NCBI GenBank assembly: GCA_016709315.1
Contig: JADJMZ010000001.1
Span: 1,054,001-1,118,000, forward strand
Direction of reading: 5' to 3'
DNA from: Ignavibacteria bacterium
GTDB taxonomy: Bacteria > Bacteroidota > Ignavibacteria > Tepidaquicellales > Tepidaquicellaceae
DNA length: 64,000 bases
Shown here: piece by piece, positions 9,167 to 19,963 of the stretch
Layout: each line of letters starts with the position of its first letter
Position numbering within the stretch: the stretch's first letter is position 1
The notes under the pieces: model-generated
Seen by the model: only the letters and a program-made list of their open reading frames with translations
Told to the model about the DNA's origin: nothing
Database searches by the model: none
Program-made: the position numbers and the translations under genes

Positions 9167-11754
9167 TTGAAATACGATTTTACTGAAATAGAAACCAAAT
9201 GGCAGAAGTACTGGGAAGAAAATAAAACCTTCAAGACTCCCGTGCTTTCTTCTGTTTACAATGAAAAGCCGAAATATTATGCACTGGATATGTTCCCTTA
9301 TCCGAGCGGAGACGGTCTGCATGTCGGTCATCCGGAAGGTTATACAGCAACTGATATAATTTCCCGTTATAAAAGAATGAGAGGATTTAATGTACTTCAT
9401 CCTATGGGATGGGACGCTTTCGGATTATCGACGGAACAGTATGCGATGAAGAAAGGCATTCATCCTAAGATACGCACTGCAGAATGTGTTGAAAGATTTA
9501 AACAGCAATTAAAATCCATCGGATTTTCCTATGACTGGGAAAGAGAAGTAAATACTACTGATGAAAAATATTATAAATGGACTCAATGGATATTTCTGAA
9601 AATTTTTAATTCGTTTTATGATGATTCAGAAAATAAAGCAAAACCTGTTTCAGAACTTAAGATACCGGAAGGACTGAATGAAAGAGAAAATTCGATTTCA
9701 TAAATTCTAAAAGACTAGCTTATCTGGCTGAAGTTCCCGTGAACTGGTGTCCTGATCTTGGTACAGTATTGTCAAATGAAGAAGTGCCGGAACAATTGGA
9801 AAAGGATTTAAAGTCATAAGAAGAAATATGAAGCAATGGAATTTAAGAATTACAAAATATGCTGACAGGATGCTCAAAGATCTTGATACACTTGACTGGC
9901 CGAATAACATAAAAGAACTCCAACGCAACTGGATAGGAAGAAGCGAAGGCGCAACCATAAAGTTTAAGATCAGAAGTTCAGTTTTAAAAGAAGAAAAATT
10001 TATAGAAGTATTTACAACAAGACCTGATACAATATTCGGCGCGACATACATTATACTTGCTCCCGAGCATAAACTCGTAAATGAAATAACCGAAAAGGAC
10101 AATGAAGTAAAAATAATAAATTATCTTGAAACCGCAGGAAGAAAATCAGACCTTGAGAGAACAGAATTATCCAAGGAAAAAACAGGCGAATTTACCGGAG
10201 CTTATGCGCTTAATCCGGTCAATGGAGTAGAAGTTCCGGTTTTAATTGCAGATTATGTACTGGCAAGTTACGGAACAGGAGCGATTATGGGTGTTCCCGG
10301 ACATGATGAAAGAGACAATGAATTCGCCAGGAAATTCGGACTGGAAATCAAACCGGTAGTTATTCCTTCTGAAATAAAAACTGAGGAAGAGATCACGGGT
10401 TTTTCAGAAAGGACAAAACGCGGCGAAGAGTGTTATTCAGGTGAAGGTTATTCCATAAACTCGGATTTTCTGAACGGCATGTCAACATCAGATGCAATTA
10501 AAGAAGTAAATTACCGTATCGAAAATAACGGCACAGGAAAAAAAAACCATAAGCTATAAACTCAGGGACTGGTTATTTTCAAGGAAGAGATTCTGGGGGG
10601 AACCATTCCCTGTTATTCATTTTGATGACGGAACTTTCAAAGCTCTTGATGAAAGCGAACTTCCTCTGACTCTTCCCGAAATTGATTCATATCAATCAAG
10701 CGGTACGGGAGAATCACCTCTGGCGACAATTGACAACTGGGTCAATACTACTGATAAGGAAACCGGAAGGAAAGCAGAAGGGAAACAAACACAATGCCGC
10801 AGTGGGCAGGTTCGTGCTGGTATTACCTGAGATTTCTTGATCCGGACAACGATAAAGTATTCTGCGATCCGGAAAAGGAAAAATTATGGATGCCTGTGGA
10901 TCTTTATATCGGAGGTTCGGAACATTCCAGTGCTTCACCTTATATATGCAAGATTCTGGTATAAAATATTATTCGATCTCGGTTATGTTTCTCATACCGA
11001 ACCGTTTAAAAAGTTATTCAATCAGGGAATGATACTCGGTGAAGACGGAGTTAAGATGAGCAAGTCAAGAGGAAATGTTATTAATCCGGATGATGTCATA
11101 AAGGAATTCGGAGCTGATTCTATGAGATTGTTTGAAATGTTCATGGGACCGCTTGAAGCTACAAAGCCCTGGAGTACAAAAGGAATTGAAGGACTGAGCC
11201 GTTTTCTTAACAGGGTCTGGAGATTAATAACTGATGAAAATACAGGACTGATAAAATCAGGAATTGTAAACGAGGTACCTGAAATAAAGGAGAAAAAGCT
11301 TCTGCATAAAACTATAAAAAAAGTTACGGAAGACATAGAAGACGGTGACATGAAATTCAACACGGCAATTTCTTACCTGATGGTGATGGTAAATGAAATG
11401 TATAAAATGGAAAAAATATGCAGGTCAACTATTGAACATTTCATCATACTGCTTTCCCCTTTCTCTCCTCACATCTGTGAAGAGCTTTGGGAAAAGCTCG
11501 GCAATACAAACAGCATACAGTTTGCTTCCTGGCCAGGTTATGAAACTCAGTATGTTATAGAAGACAGTGTAACTGTTGTATTTCAGGTTAACGGAAAAAT
11601 CAGAGCGAAGATGGAAGTTGATTACGATACACCGGAAGATGTGCTCGAAGACCACGCGCTCTATAATGAAAATGTAATGAAACAGATTTTAGGAAAGCAG
11701 ATCATAAAAGTGATCACAATTAAAAATAAAATGGTTAACATAGTCGTAAAATAA
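9167..11754 (+). CDS. leuS: Leucyl-tRNA synthetase (five apparent frameshifts)
   Basis: Charges tRNA-Leu. The TTG start at 9167 gives the family N-terminus (M)[17 protein letters not shown]. The HIGH-type motif is [16 protein letters not shown] and the KMSKS motif is [10 protein letters not shown] near 11055. The CP1 editing domain follows [16 protein letters not shown]. Reading is broken near 9696 (ENSI to [14 protein letters not shown]), near 9800 (to [13 protein letters not shown]), near 10545 at an A-run (to [19 protein letters not shown]), near 10775 (to [17 protein letters not shown]) and near 10930 (to [12 protein letters not shown]). All family blocks survive in order over about 860 residues. 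Indel errors are therefore more likely than a dead gene, since leuS is essential. A terminator follows. Confidence 0.9.
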
Positions 11755-11777
11755 TTTTCATTTTTTCTCATATTAAG

Positions 11778-11817
11778 AAGGCATTCCCTATATTCAGGAA
11801 TGCCTTTTTATTTTTAA
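11778..11817 (+). terminator. Rho-independent terminator of leuS
   Basis: Stem AAGGCATTCC / GGAATGCCTT with a short loop, followed by TTTATTTTT. Confidence 0.88.
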
Positions 11818-11903
11818 AGACAAAATAATTGTATCCGGCATTCGGAACGACCGGGAAAAATATTTTCTTTAGTCATAAAATAGATATTGACAAAATAAAT
11901 TAT

Positions 11904-11923
11904 TTAATGCAATATTGCATTAA
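11904..11923. promoter_or_regulatory. 20-bp perfect palindrome, probable operator
   Basis: TTAATGCAATATTGCATTAA is a perfect palindrome ending 18 bases before the TTG start of a TrmB-type regulator. A second half-site AATATTGCA overlaps that start. The position suggests autoregulation by the downstream HTH protein. Binding is inferred, not shown. Confidence 0.6.
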
Positions 11924-11941
11924 CACAAAAAGACAACAATA

Positions 11942-12878
11942 TTGCAAACTGCGGAATTTTTAAATAAGCTTCAGCAAGTTGGATTTAAAGAACATGAATC
12001 AAAGATATTTCTTGTCCTGCTGAAAGGGTCTGCGTTAAGCGCTTCGGAGATAGCCGGAAAGGCGAATATAAGGAGAACATCTGTATATGAGGTGCTGAAG
12101 ACATTTGCTTCACGTGGATTTTGCAATGAGATAGAGACGAACACAATACTGAAATATGAAATGATAGATCCGAGAGTTATCGCAGATAAAATAGAAAGGG
12201 AGATAAAGCGTAATAATCTGGAAAAAATTGAAAGCTTAAAAAGTACATTTTCTGAAATTGAAAAACTTCACAAATCTGAAGAATCAAACGCACTCAGCAA
12301 TGTTAACATTGAGCTTATCAGAGGATTCAATAAACACCGTCAGGAAAAATTTATAGAACTTCTTAAATCCGCTAAGGAAGAAATATTGTTTATGATAAGA
12401 TTAGAAGGTTATGTATCAGAAGAAATTGATGCGAACGCTAAGAATTTTATAAAGAACGGCGGAGTTATTAAATCAATATACAAGCAAATCTCAATTTTAA
12501 AATTATTAAGGACAATTCAAGGAAGGATGCAACTCTGGAAGATTTGCTGAGGATATGCGGCAAGTTTGAAAAGTACGGGAGAAGGTGAGAATATCTGAAT
12601 CCGAACTTCCTAATATCACGATCTTTGACAAGAAAATTGTTTTTATAAATATACTCGACAAAACGGTTCCAAGACATAATAATGCAGATATAATTATCAA
12701 CAATGAATCCTTTGCGAACAGAATGATGGATCTTTTTAATTATTACTGGAACAGTTCAAAACTGATCAGAGAACTGAAAAACACGAATGGTCATGTCAGC
12801 AACGATAAATTGAATTACAAAAAGACAATTAAACCTAAAAAATTATTAATGTATAAAAAGGGGACTATAAATGGCTAA
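11942..12878 (+). CDS. TrmB-family transcriptional regulator (two frameshifts)
   Basis: About 310 residues when repaired. Residues 1-75 form a winged helix-turn-helix of the TrmB type: LQQVGFKEHESKIFLVLLKG, then SASEIAGKANIRRTSVYEVL. A long charged helix (about residues 80-120) and a ligand/sensor-like C-terminal domain follow (ELIRGFNKHRQEKFIELLKS ... ILFMIRLEG). The frame shifts near 12485-12495 (to NFKIIKDNSRKDATLEDLL) and again near 12585 (to VRISESELPNITIFDKKIVF). TrmB proteins are sugar- or metabolite-responsive repressors. The effector here is unknown. The start codon is TTG at 11942. Its stop overlaps the ATG of the next gene by 8 bases, so the two are translationally coupled. Confidence 0.72.
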
Positions 12879-13305
12879 CTACAAAAAATATAATCTTTTA
12901 TTGTTTTTTCTATTGACAGGAATGTTATTAATAACAGACTATTCCTTTTCAAACGAAAACAATTTAAAACCTGAATATTTTTATGGCAAAGTTGTATTTT
13001 CCGACAGCAACATTCCGGTAAATAACGGACAAGTAAGAATCATTTCAGTGAATAATACAGGTGAGACGCGAAATATCATTGCAGTATCTGAGATCAGTGA
13101 AAACGGAGAGTTCAGACTACCGCGAAGCTTAGTCCCTCAGACAGACGGGATGGAAATAATGGCTTATGCAAATGATCTTGATAACATTGAATTTCAGTAT
13201 GAAACCAAGGTAACGGATTTTAAAGAAGCATTAGAAACTACTGACGGAAAATTTGATATTATTATTACAGTTAACAGAATAATGAAATCTGATTCAAAGG
13301 ATTAA
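12871..13305 (+). CDS. Secreted/periplasmic hypothetical protein coupled to the TrmB-like regulator
   Basis: 144 residues. A hydrophobic N-terminus (NLLLFFLLTGMLLITDYSFS) acts as a signal peptide or anchor. The rest is a single beta-rich domain with KVVFSDSNIPVNNGQVRIIS and GEFRLPRSLVPQ. This resembles the carboxypeptidase-regulatory-like (CarboxypepD_reg) pattern of a modifiable prealbumin-like fold. An AAAGGGG Shine-Dalgarno-like sequence lies 6 bases upstream of the ATG. Overlap with the regulator gene suggests coupled expression, perhaps as the regulator's target. Function unknown. Confidence 0.6.
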   Translation: MANYKKYNLLLFFLLTGMLLITDYSFSNENNLKPEYFYGKVVFSDSNIPVNNGQVRIISVNNTGETRNIIAVSEISENGEFRLPRSLVPQTDGMEIMAYANDLDNIEFQYETKVTDFKEALETTDGKFDIIITVNRIMKSDSKD

Positions 13306-13370
13306 AAGAAGTGTAATAAATAAACGTCCTTGATAAGCAAGAGAGATTTAATGAGGGTTGGGTCTGCTTG

Positions 13371-13402
13371 TGAATTCCCCTCTTGGGAAAGGAGGGGATT
13401 CA
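13371..13402. repeat. Dispersed GC-rich hairpin
   Basis: Inverted repeat TGAATTCCCCTC / GAGGGGATTCA around TTGGGAAAG. It belongs to the same style of small palindromic unit as the CCCCCTCC/GGAGGGGG hairpin inside the element at 63 kb. Confidence 0.45.
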
Positions 13403-13492
13403 AGGATGTTTTGTTATTTCAAACTTAACTATAATAATTTTTAAAATCTACAAATAATTTTCTATAATTTAAAAGTTTAACAAAGCAATTAC

Positions 13493-13527
13493 AAAGGCAT
13501 CCGGGATATTCCGGATGTCTTTTTTTA
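13493..13527 (+). terminator. Rho-independent terminator
   Basis: Stem AAGGCATCCGG / CCGGATGTCTT followed by TTTTTTATA, downstream of the secreted protein gene and upstream of the DUF2203 gene. Confidence 0.8.
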
Positions 13528-13591
13528 TACCTTAATTAGAATATATAATTATAAAAATAAGTTATTTATTTTTGTATAAAATGAAAGCATA

Positions 13592-13978
13592 ATGTATCAC
13601 AGTAAACATTTCAGATTATCAGAAGCAAAAAGCATGATTCCGGAAATGAAGATCAGTATCTCAAAGATAGTTGATCTGAAAAATATTCTTGATGAAAAGG
13701 GGTACGATATCAGCAAGCATGAATATTTCGGAGGATTCGGTCCTAACGGAACAGGTAAGTATCCTAAGGAACTTGAAGAACTCATAGCTTTAATAAAAGA
13801 TATTTCCGGAAAGGGAGTTGTTATCAAAGATATTGAAAGAGGTCTTATAGACTTTCCTCATTTCAGGGAAAACGGAGAAGAAGTTTATCTCTGCTTTCTT
13901 CTCGGTGAGGAAGACATTGAATTCTGGCACAGTGTAAAGGACGGTTTTGCCGGAAGAAAACATATCAGCGAATTATAA
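13592..13978 (+). CDS. DUF2203 family protein
   Basis: 128 residues. The N-terminal helical part has the usual FRLSEAKSMIPEMK (the family reads F-x-L-x-E-A-x-x-L-x-P). The diagnostic C-terminal half is VVIKDIERGLIDFPHFRENG, then YLCFLLGEEDIEFWHSVKDG, then FAGRKHI. DUF2203 proteins are small, widespread and uncharacterised; the conserved GLIDFP and EFWH motifs identify them. It precedes the proline dehydrogenase gene by 37 bases in the same direction, so the two may be co-transcribed. Confidence 0.82.
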   Translation: MYHSKHFRLSEAKSMIPEMKISISKIVDLKNILDEKGYDISKHEYFGGFGPNGTGKYPKELEELIALIKDISGKGVVIKDIERGLIDFPHFRENGEEVYLCFLLGEEDIEFWHSVKDGFAGRKHISEL

Positions 13979-14015
13979 AAATTTATTTTTAACTGTTGTT
14001 TTAAAATTAAATCTT

Positions 14016-14948
14016 ATGAACATTCTTAATAAAATACTTGTACCGGGTATTCAGATTATGCCCAGAGGAATAGTGGGAGTCTTTGCCAATAAATATATTG
14101 CCGGAGATAAGTTATCAGATGCTGTATCAACTGTGAAAGCACTGAACTCAAAAAAACTTATGGCAACTATGGATGTTCTCGGCGAAAGTATTAAAGACAG
14201 AAATGAAGCAATCAGATCCAAAGACGAGAACTTAGAAGTTCTTGAAGCTATAAGTAACAGCAAATTAGACTGTAATCTTTCCATTAAGCTTACAATGCTC
14301 GGGCTTAATATTGATTACGATCTTTGTCTCGGTCTTGTGAGAGAAATTCTTGACAAAGCAAAGAAGCTTAATATTTTTGTGAGAATAGATATGGAAGATT
14401 CTTCCGTAACTGATCTTACGATAAAAATTTATGAAACCGCAAGGAAAGAATATGATATTGTCGGAATTGTAATTCAGGCATATCTCAGAAGAAGTGAAAG
14501 ATATTTTGAAATTAACTGAGTCGAAAGCGAATTTCAGAATCTGCAAGGGCATTTATGTCGAACCCGAAGAGATCGCATTTAAAGATGCCGATGAAATCAG
14601 AAAAATTTTCTGAAAATTCTGCGCATTGCATTTGAAAGAAAAGCATATTGCGGCATAGCTACACACGATGAATATCTTATCAAAGAATCCGTGAATATGA
14701 TAAAGGAAATGGGTCTTAAGACAAACGAATATGAATTTCAGATGCTTCTCGGCGTGAGAGAAAATCTGCGGGACAGCGCTACTGAAAAAGGTCACAGGAT
14801 GAGAGTTTATGTTCCGTTCGGCCAGAGATGGTATGAGTATTCGATCAGAAGGTTCAAGGAAAATCCGAATATCGCAGGTCAGGTACTTAAAAGTATTTTT
14901 TCATCAGAAAAAATAGACAGGGAATCAATCGGAAAATCAGTCAACTGA
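14016..14948 (+). CDS. Proline dehydrogenase (two frameshifts)
   Basis: Oxidises L-proline to pyrroline-5-carboxylate with FAD. About 310 residues, the size of the monofunctional enzyme. Recognisable blocks in order are NLSIKLTMLGLNIDYDLCLG, NIFVRIDMEDSSVTDLTIKI, IVIQAYLRRSE, ANFRICKGIYVEP, CGIATHDEYLI, EFQMLLGVRENLRD and MRVYVPFGQRWYEYSIRRFK. The start is ATG at 14016. Frames change near 14502 (after RRSERYFEI) and near 14610 (between EIRKIF and LKILRIAFERK). All family blocks remain, which favours sequencing indels. No P5C dehydrogenase gene is in the window. Confidence 0.85.
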
Positions 14949-14986
14949 TCACAGATCATTCCGAAAGGAAAACATATTCTGATATG

Positions 14987-16221
14987 TTACTCAGGCCATT
15001 TGGTTACTTTTGATAATGCGTCCGGTATCATAACTTTGAAGATGTCAGGATAGTATTTGTCCATATTTTCCATATCAAGAAGATTAAAAGTTACAGCATA
15101 AGTAACTCCGGTATTTCCGTTTCTGCTCATATAACTTCCAGATCCGTAAATGCCCCCGGCATGAATCCATTCTTCTCCGTTACCTTCAATATCCCAGGCC
15201 TTACCCTGACGAGCATTGAGATTGGGATAATCGGGCTTGATCATTTCCGCGACAGTTTCAGAGTTCAGTATCTTCGTTCCTTTTGTTTTCGGATCGGCTG
15301 AATTTATAAATTTCACAAGATCATCAGTAGTAGAAATCCAGCCCCCGTGACCGTCCATAAGTTCCATTACAAAATCCCCGCCATAGCTGTCTGTCACCTG
15401 AAGAGTATCATCATCAAATACAGACCATTTAAGATCATTGTCAGTAATGCCGTAATAAAATACTTCATCCGGTCTTAAATCTTTCTTCTTTGTTTTTCCA
15501 AGATGCATATCAGTAATTCCTGCCGGCTTCAGAATTTTTTCCTTAACATATTCTTCATACTTCATTCCTGAAATTCTTTCTATGATTCTTGAAAGAATAT
15601 TATAACCGAGATTTGAATAAACATTTTTTGTTCCCGGAGTATAATCCAGCTTTTCTGACATAACTACTCTGATGATATCTTCCGGAATTCCGGGCCGGGG
15701 TTTGCCAAGTATATCAGCAGCGTATCTTGAATATTTATACTGTGGATCTCCGTTTTCCCATGTCCAGCCAGCTGTGTGTTCAAGCAGCATCCTGACGGTT
15801 ATGTCATAAATTCTTTATCAATAACTGTTCTGCCAGGAGGCGGAGTGAGGTTTGAAAGAATGTCAAAAGCTTTATCATCGTATTTAAGTCTGCCTTCTTC
15901 TATCAGCTTTAGTATTGCAACGCCGGTAATGGGCTTAGAGTTTGATGCTATCCTCATTAAATCTGTTGTCTTTACCGGGATGCTTTTTTTCAAATCAGAA
16001 TATCCGAATGCTCTTGAATAAACTATTTTACCGTTCTTCATTACAGACAACTGACCTCCCGGTATCTTATACTTCTTCATAAAACTTACCATTCCATTAT
16101 CAAATGATGAAAGTTCTGGAACGTATGCACCGTCTGCCGGAACTACCATCTCATTATTCTGTGAATACAAATGTCCGCTTGACAGAAATAAAATAAATAA
16201 GAACAGAAAATAATTTTTCAT
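14987..16221 (-). CDS. Secreted serine hydrolase of the beta-lactamase/PBP-like family (one frameshift)
   Basis: About 410 residues. A signal peptide (NYFLFLFILFLSSGHLYSQ) precedes a class C beta-lactamase-type hydrolase. The S-x-x-K motif is S-N-S-K in LMRIASNSKPITGVAIL, the Y-x-N motif is Y-S-N in VYSNLGYNILSRI, and the third motif is HAGG near the C-terminus. These residues support acyl-serine chemistry. Family members act as D-Ala-D-Ala peptidases, esterases or lactamases, and the substrate cannot be assigned. The reading frame changes near 15790-15799 (VIDKEFMT to MLLEHTAGW), a point where the family normally continues as V-R-M-L-L-x-H-T-A-G. An indel error is likely. Confidence 0.82.
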
Positions 16222-16277
16222 ATAAAGAATTGTTAACTTAATTAGGATTTCTTTTACTAAGAATAAAATTCAAAAAA

Positions 16278-17039
16278 TTATTTCGTATTTACTTCAAACC
16301 ATATCTTCGTTGTCTCGGGATAAATTTCGAGAATGAGTTCTTTCATCGCTTTTGCATAGAGCTGGATTTCCCACTGCGCAGTTGGTTCATCCCGCAGGTC
16401 AATGAAATTCATTATCGCCTGAAATGAAGCAGTCCAGTACACTTCGGTATATTGATTCAAAGGAAGTATCATCCTCGCCTGCTCTTTCGCAACGCCGAAA
16501 TCGAGCATCTTCTGATATGAGTCAAGGACATATTTCATTACGGATTCAAAAGTCTCTTTCACGGCATTCTGATCTTCAACACTTCCCTGCGAAGCCTGTT
16601 TATTGTCTTCAGATTGTTTTCTCCAGTTATCCGGCGTATAAAAATCAGTTACGGGCACATATCTGCCGCTAATCTCATTCCATGCATGATCCTTTGCTGA
16701 TGAAGATGATGTTGTCTCAATTCCTACAACATGCTTATACCATTGTCTCATTACAAACTCGGGAGCTTTAACATGAAATTGAACCAGCATGTGTCTGAAC
16801 GGCGACCAGTGTTTATTCTTAGCAAGGTACTTTACTAATTTTCTGTCATTATCATCATACTTTTCCTTTCTTTTTCCGAAAGATACGCGGGCGGAATTTA
16901 CAACTGTAAGATCGTCTCCCAGTTTGTCTATTACCTGTATGAATCCTTTATCGAGGATTTCAATTTTTGTTTGTTTCAATTGATATTTGTTTTGATTGGA
17001 ATGTAATATACAAAATTTTAAAAGAAGATTGGATTTCAA
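16278..17039 (-). CDS. thyX: Flavin-dependent thymidylate synthase
   Basis: Makes dTMP from dUMP using FAD, NADPH and methylenetetrahydrofolate. The family core is present: HWSPFRHMLVQFHVKAP, then RQWYKHVVG, then WNEISGRYVPV, and PLNQYTEVYWTASFQAIMNF. The ThyX signature RHRxxSxNExSxRY is split: RQW replaces RHR, and about 16 residues lie between it and N-E-I-S-G-R-Y, as in the RQWYKH-type branch. The open frame reaches an ATG at 17039, but the natural start may be the TTG at 16979, giving (M)KQTKIEILDKGF. No thyA is visible. It stands alone on this strand. Confidence 0.85.
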   Translation of the reverse strand: MKSNLLLKFCILHSNQNKYQLKQTKIEILDKGFIQVIDKLGDDLTVVNSARVSFGKRKEKYDDNDRKLVKYLAKNKHWSPFRHMLVQFHVKAPEFVMRQWYKHVVGIETTSSSSAKDHAWNEISGRYVPVTDFYTPDNWRKQSEDNKQASQGSVEDQNAVKETFESVMKYVLDSYQKMLDFGVAKEQARMILPLNQYTEVYWTASFQAIMNFIDLRDEPTAQWEIQLYAKAMKELILEIYPETTKIWFEVNTK

Positions 17040-17071
17040 AAAGTGATGTAAGTAATATCACAAACGAGCTC

Positions 17072-18673
17072 CTAATTTCCTTTCACTTCAAGCTTATAAA
17101 GCTGTTCCCCGTTATTGTTTGAAAAGACTTCGGTAAGCTTAACGTTTCTGAGATTATAATTTGACTGAATATTTTCCAGAAAGCTGTTATTGTATCCGGA
17201 ATCCATTGTTTGAAACAAAACCGTTTTGCCTGATTTGAATTTATCAATAGCTTCAAATGAATCCGTAAGTGAAAAAAATCTTATCATTAAACATGTCATA
17301 CGATGTTACATTTGGATACCTCGAGATTATTATTTTCTTATATACTTCCTTTACATGTTCAGCAGAATAAAAGTAAGCTAACAGAAGACCTGTGAATTCA
17401 CCGGAAGCACCTGATGAAAGTATAATATCAGTTCCGGGATAATTTGCATTGATAAAATTGTTAAGCTTTACGGTTTCGTTTACCCGGGTCTTTGTTTTTG
17501 CCAGTATCTTCCTTGAATTGTAAACACCGAAAAATAAAGTGATCAGAAACAGAATTCCAAAAACAATATTTGCATTTATCTTTGACAAATATTTTTATAT
17601 AATATTAACACGGAAATATAAAGTCCGGGTGCGGTAAGTATCAGCGCAGGAAACATGTATCTGTTTGAATAATGTTTTGCAACCAGCACTACATGCACTG
17701 ACATTGAAAAAAATATTGCAAAAAGAAATTTTAATTCAAATGAATTACTGCTAACTTTTTCAGTGGACTTTTTATTCCATATCAGGGATAATGCAAGCAC
17801 GGCAAGTATCAGAAAATAAACAACGGCAAAGAATCTCTCGTTGTTATAAATCTTTGCAATATTCTGAAGGAAAGATCCTGTGTTCAAAATTGCATCATCA
17901 CCTTTGCCGTAGCGATCCTCATGAAGTATAAGTTTACCTACCCAGTCAATAAAATAATTTGTGTTTGAAACAGCAGGCAGTACAAAAATTAAAAACGAAC
18001 CTGAAGCCGCTGCAATAAATAAAAGCTTTTTCTTAATACCGGGAAAAATCAAAAGCGGGATCAGAAGAATACATATAAAACTTATCTTGGCAGCCATTAT
18101 CATTCCGCATAATACACCTGAAAGAATTAAAAAGCGATTATAGTTTTCCGGAGGATCATAGACAATTTTTACCATCAGAGCTAACAAAATTACAATAATA
18201 AAAAAAGCAAAGTTCTCTGGTTTGACAAGAGAGAACACTTCAAGCATATTTACAGAAACAAACGGAACAGTCTGAAAGAACATTGCCGTAAAATAATTTT
18301 TCCTTACATTGTAAATGATAATTCCCATTATAAAGAGACCTGCGGCGTTGAGAATTATTAAAGCAAAGTCTATTGCATTCATATAAACTTCGGGTCTGGC
18401 AAGAACATCTTCGGCAATATTATTTTTACCATTGCTGAAAGTATAAAATATTTTAACAACAACAGCGCCGGTGATCTGAAGAGGAGTACCCGGATGATCC
18501 ACGTGACCGATATTGTATCCGTTCATCTGAGCAAGACTCAGCGAATTTATCAGATAGACATAAGAAGGATCAGCCAATCCATTATAATACGGACCTTCAG
18601 CAGATCTCAGAGAAAGCGAGAAAATAATAAAGCAGACTGGAAGTAAGAGTAAGAGTAAATATTGCTTTTTCAT
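17072..18673 (-). CDS. GT39-like glycosyltransferase, multi-pass membrane protein (two frameshifts)
   Basis: About 530 residues after repair. The first 365 residues hold some ten hydrophobic helices and the loop GYNIGHVDHPGTPLQITG, the D-H-P-G-x-P pattern of dolichyl-phosphate-mannose / ArnT-type (GT-C, GT39) transferases. The frame shifts near 17580 (ILYKNI to LSKINANIVFGILF) and near 17275 at a T-run (YDMFNDKI to FFSLTDSFEAIDKF). The last segment is a soluble C-terminal domain ending KLEVKGN. By analogy it would transfer a sugar from a polyprenyl-phosphate donor at the periplasmic face. The acceptor is unknown. Confidence 0.65.
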
Positions 18674-18737
18674 TAGAGTTGATTTTTCCTTTTAGTATTA
18701 AATAATACAAACCCGTAAGAAGTCTCTATTTAACAGA

Positions 18738-19928
18738 TCATCTGAAAACAAAAATTACTTTGCAATTCTCAAAGCAATATCTTATCAAGATAAAAATCCA
18801 CGATGGAAAATTCCTTTTGACTGCTTCGATCTCAGGAAGTTTACTTTCATCCTTATTCCTTTTCTTAACAGCCGTTATCATTGTATTTCTTGATGTATGC
18901 TCGGTGGAAATGAACTCAAACACCTTTGTATCATATCCGAAATATTCAAGCAACATTGCGCGCAATCCATCAGTCAGCATTACCGACATTCTCTCTTCAT
19001 GAATACCGTGTCTGAAAATTCCTTTCATCACTTCCGGACAAACGAATTGCTTTCTCAGATACTTCTGACAGCAAGGCGCAAGTATGATCATTTCCGCTTC
19101 CGCCTTCAGCGCTTTCGCAATGGCGTCATCAGTAGCTGTATCGCAGGCATGAAGAGCGATAACGATATCAGTTTTTTCATCAGCAAATTCTTCTATGCTT
19201 CCTTTAATAAATCTTAATCCGCTGAATCCGCATTCCCCGGCAGAGTAATTGGAAAGCTTTACGAGCTCATCTCTCTGCTCTATGCCTTTCATTGTTACTT
19301 TTTTTCCTAATGTGTTTGTGAAATAATCATACACTGCAAATGAAAGATAACTTTTACCAGAACCCATGTCCAGAATTTTTATTTCATCTTTTGTATTAAG
19401 ACCTGATGATCTGAACAGAGAATCCATAGTTTCGAGAAATTTATCCACCTGTCTGAACTTGTCATATTTATCCGCTTTTATTTTTCCGTCTGAAGTCGTA
19501 ATCCCAAGCAGGCGCAGGTACTTTGCTTCAGCATTAACAAATCTTTGTTTGACCTTATTATGAGATTTAACTTCAGTCTCTGTAAATGAAGACTTCTTTG
19601 TGTGAAGTATAGGAATTCTTTTCTTTGAATAATCCAGAGTATAGTCGTTTTCAGAAGTGAATAATGTTCCGCTGAAAAAATCTTTTCCGAGAATTTCATT
19701 TACCAGTCTGATACCTGCTTCGTATTCATAGTTCTTTACAATGTCTTTTGTCGTATATCTGAATTTGAACGACAGCATGTCACCTTCTTTAGTATCTATC
19801 CTGTTTACAAATATATTTTTGAAATCCTTATCACCGCCTTTGTACTTTCCGAAAGTGATCTTTACAAATATTTCTTTATGAAGACTCTCTTTTAAAATCT
19901 CTATAAATTTTTCCTTTTCATTATCCAT
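18738..19928 (-). CDS. SAM-dependent methyltransferase (Methyltransf_32 / METTL25-like)
   Basis: 396 residues. The C-terminal half is a class I methyltransferase: motif I ILDMGSGKSYLSFAVYDYF, then KGIEQRDELV, then VIALHACDTATDDAI and ILAPCCQKYL. The HACD and PCC motifs are typical of the PF13679 family (eukaryotic METTL25/RRNAD1-like and bacterial homologues). An N-terminal domain of about 150 residues may bind substrate. Near the stop, RNFPSWIFILIRYCFEN probably reflects a one-base shift, since the other frame gives VDFYLDKILL and stops, a more normal ending. The substrate is unknown. It lies just downstream of a palindromic repeat array and of purT. Confidence 0.7.
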   Translation of the reverse strand: MDNEKEKFIEILKESLHKEIFVKITFGKYKGGDKDFKNIFVNRIDTKEGDMLSFKFRYTTKDIVKNYEYEAGIRLVNEILGKDFFSGTLFTSENDYTLDYSKKRIPILHTKKSSFTETEVKSHNKVKQRFVNAEAKYLRLLGITTSDGKIKADKYDKFRQVDKFLETMDSLFRSSGLNTKDEIKILDMGSGKSYLSFAVYDYFTNTLGKKVTMKGIEQRDELVKLSNYSAGECGFSGLRFIKGSIEEFADEKTDIVIALHACDTATDDAIAKALKAEAEMIILAPCCQKYLRKQFVCPEVMKGIFRHGIHEERMSVMLTDGLRAMLLEYFGYDTKVFEFISTEHTSRNTMITAVKKRNKDESKLPEIEAVKRNFPSWIFILIRYCFENCKVIFVFR

Positions 19929-19963
19929 TATTATAATAAATTTTAAATTTATTCCGTTCTATG

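Noticed and set aside
9167..11754. leuS as a true pseudogene
   Set aside because: All family blocks are intact on both sides of each shift, the gene is essential and no second copy is seen; sequencing error explains it better.
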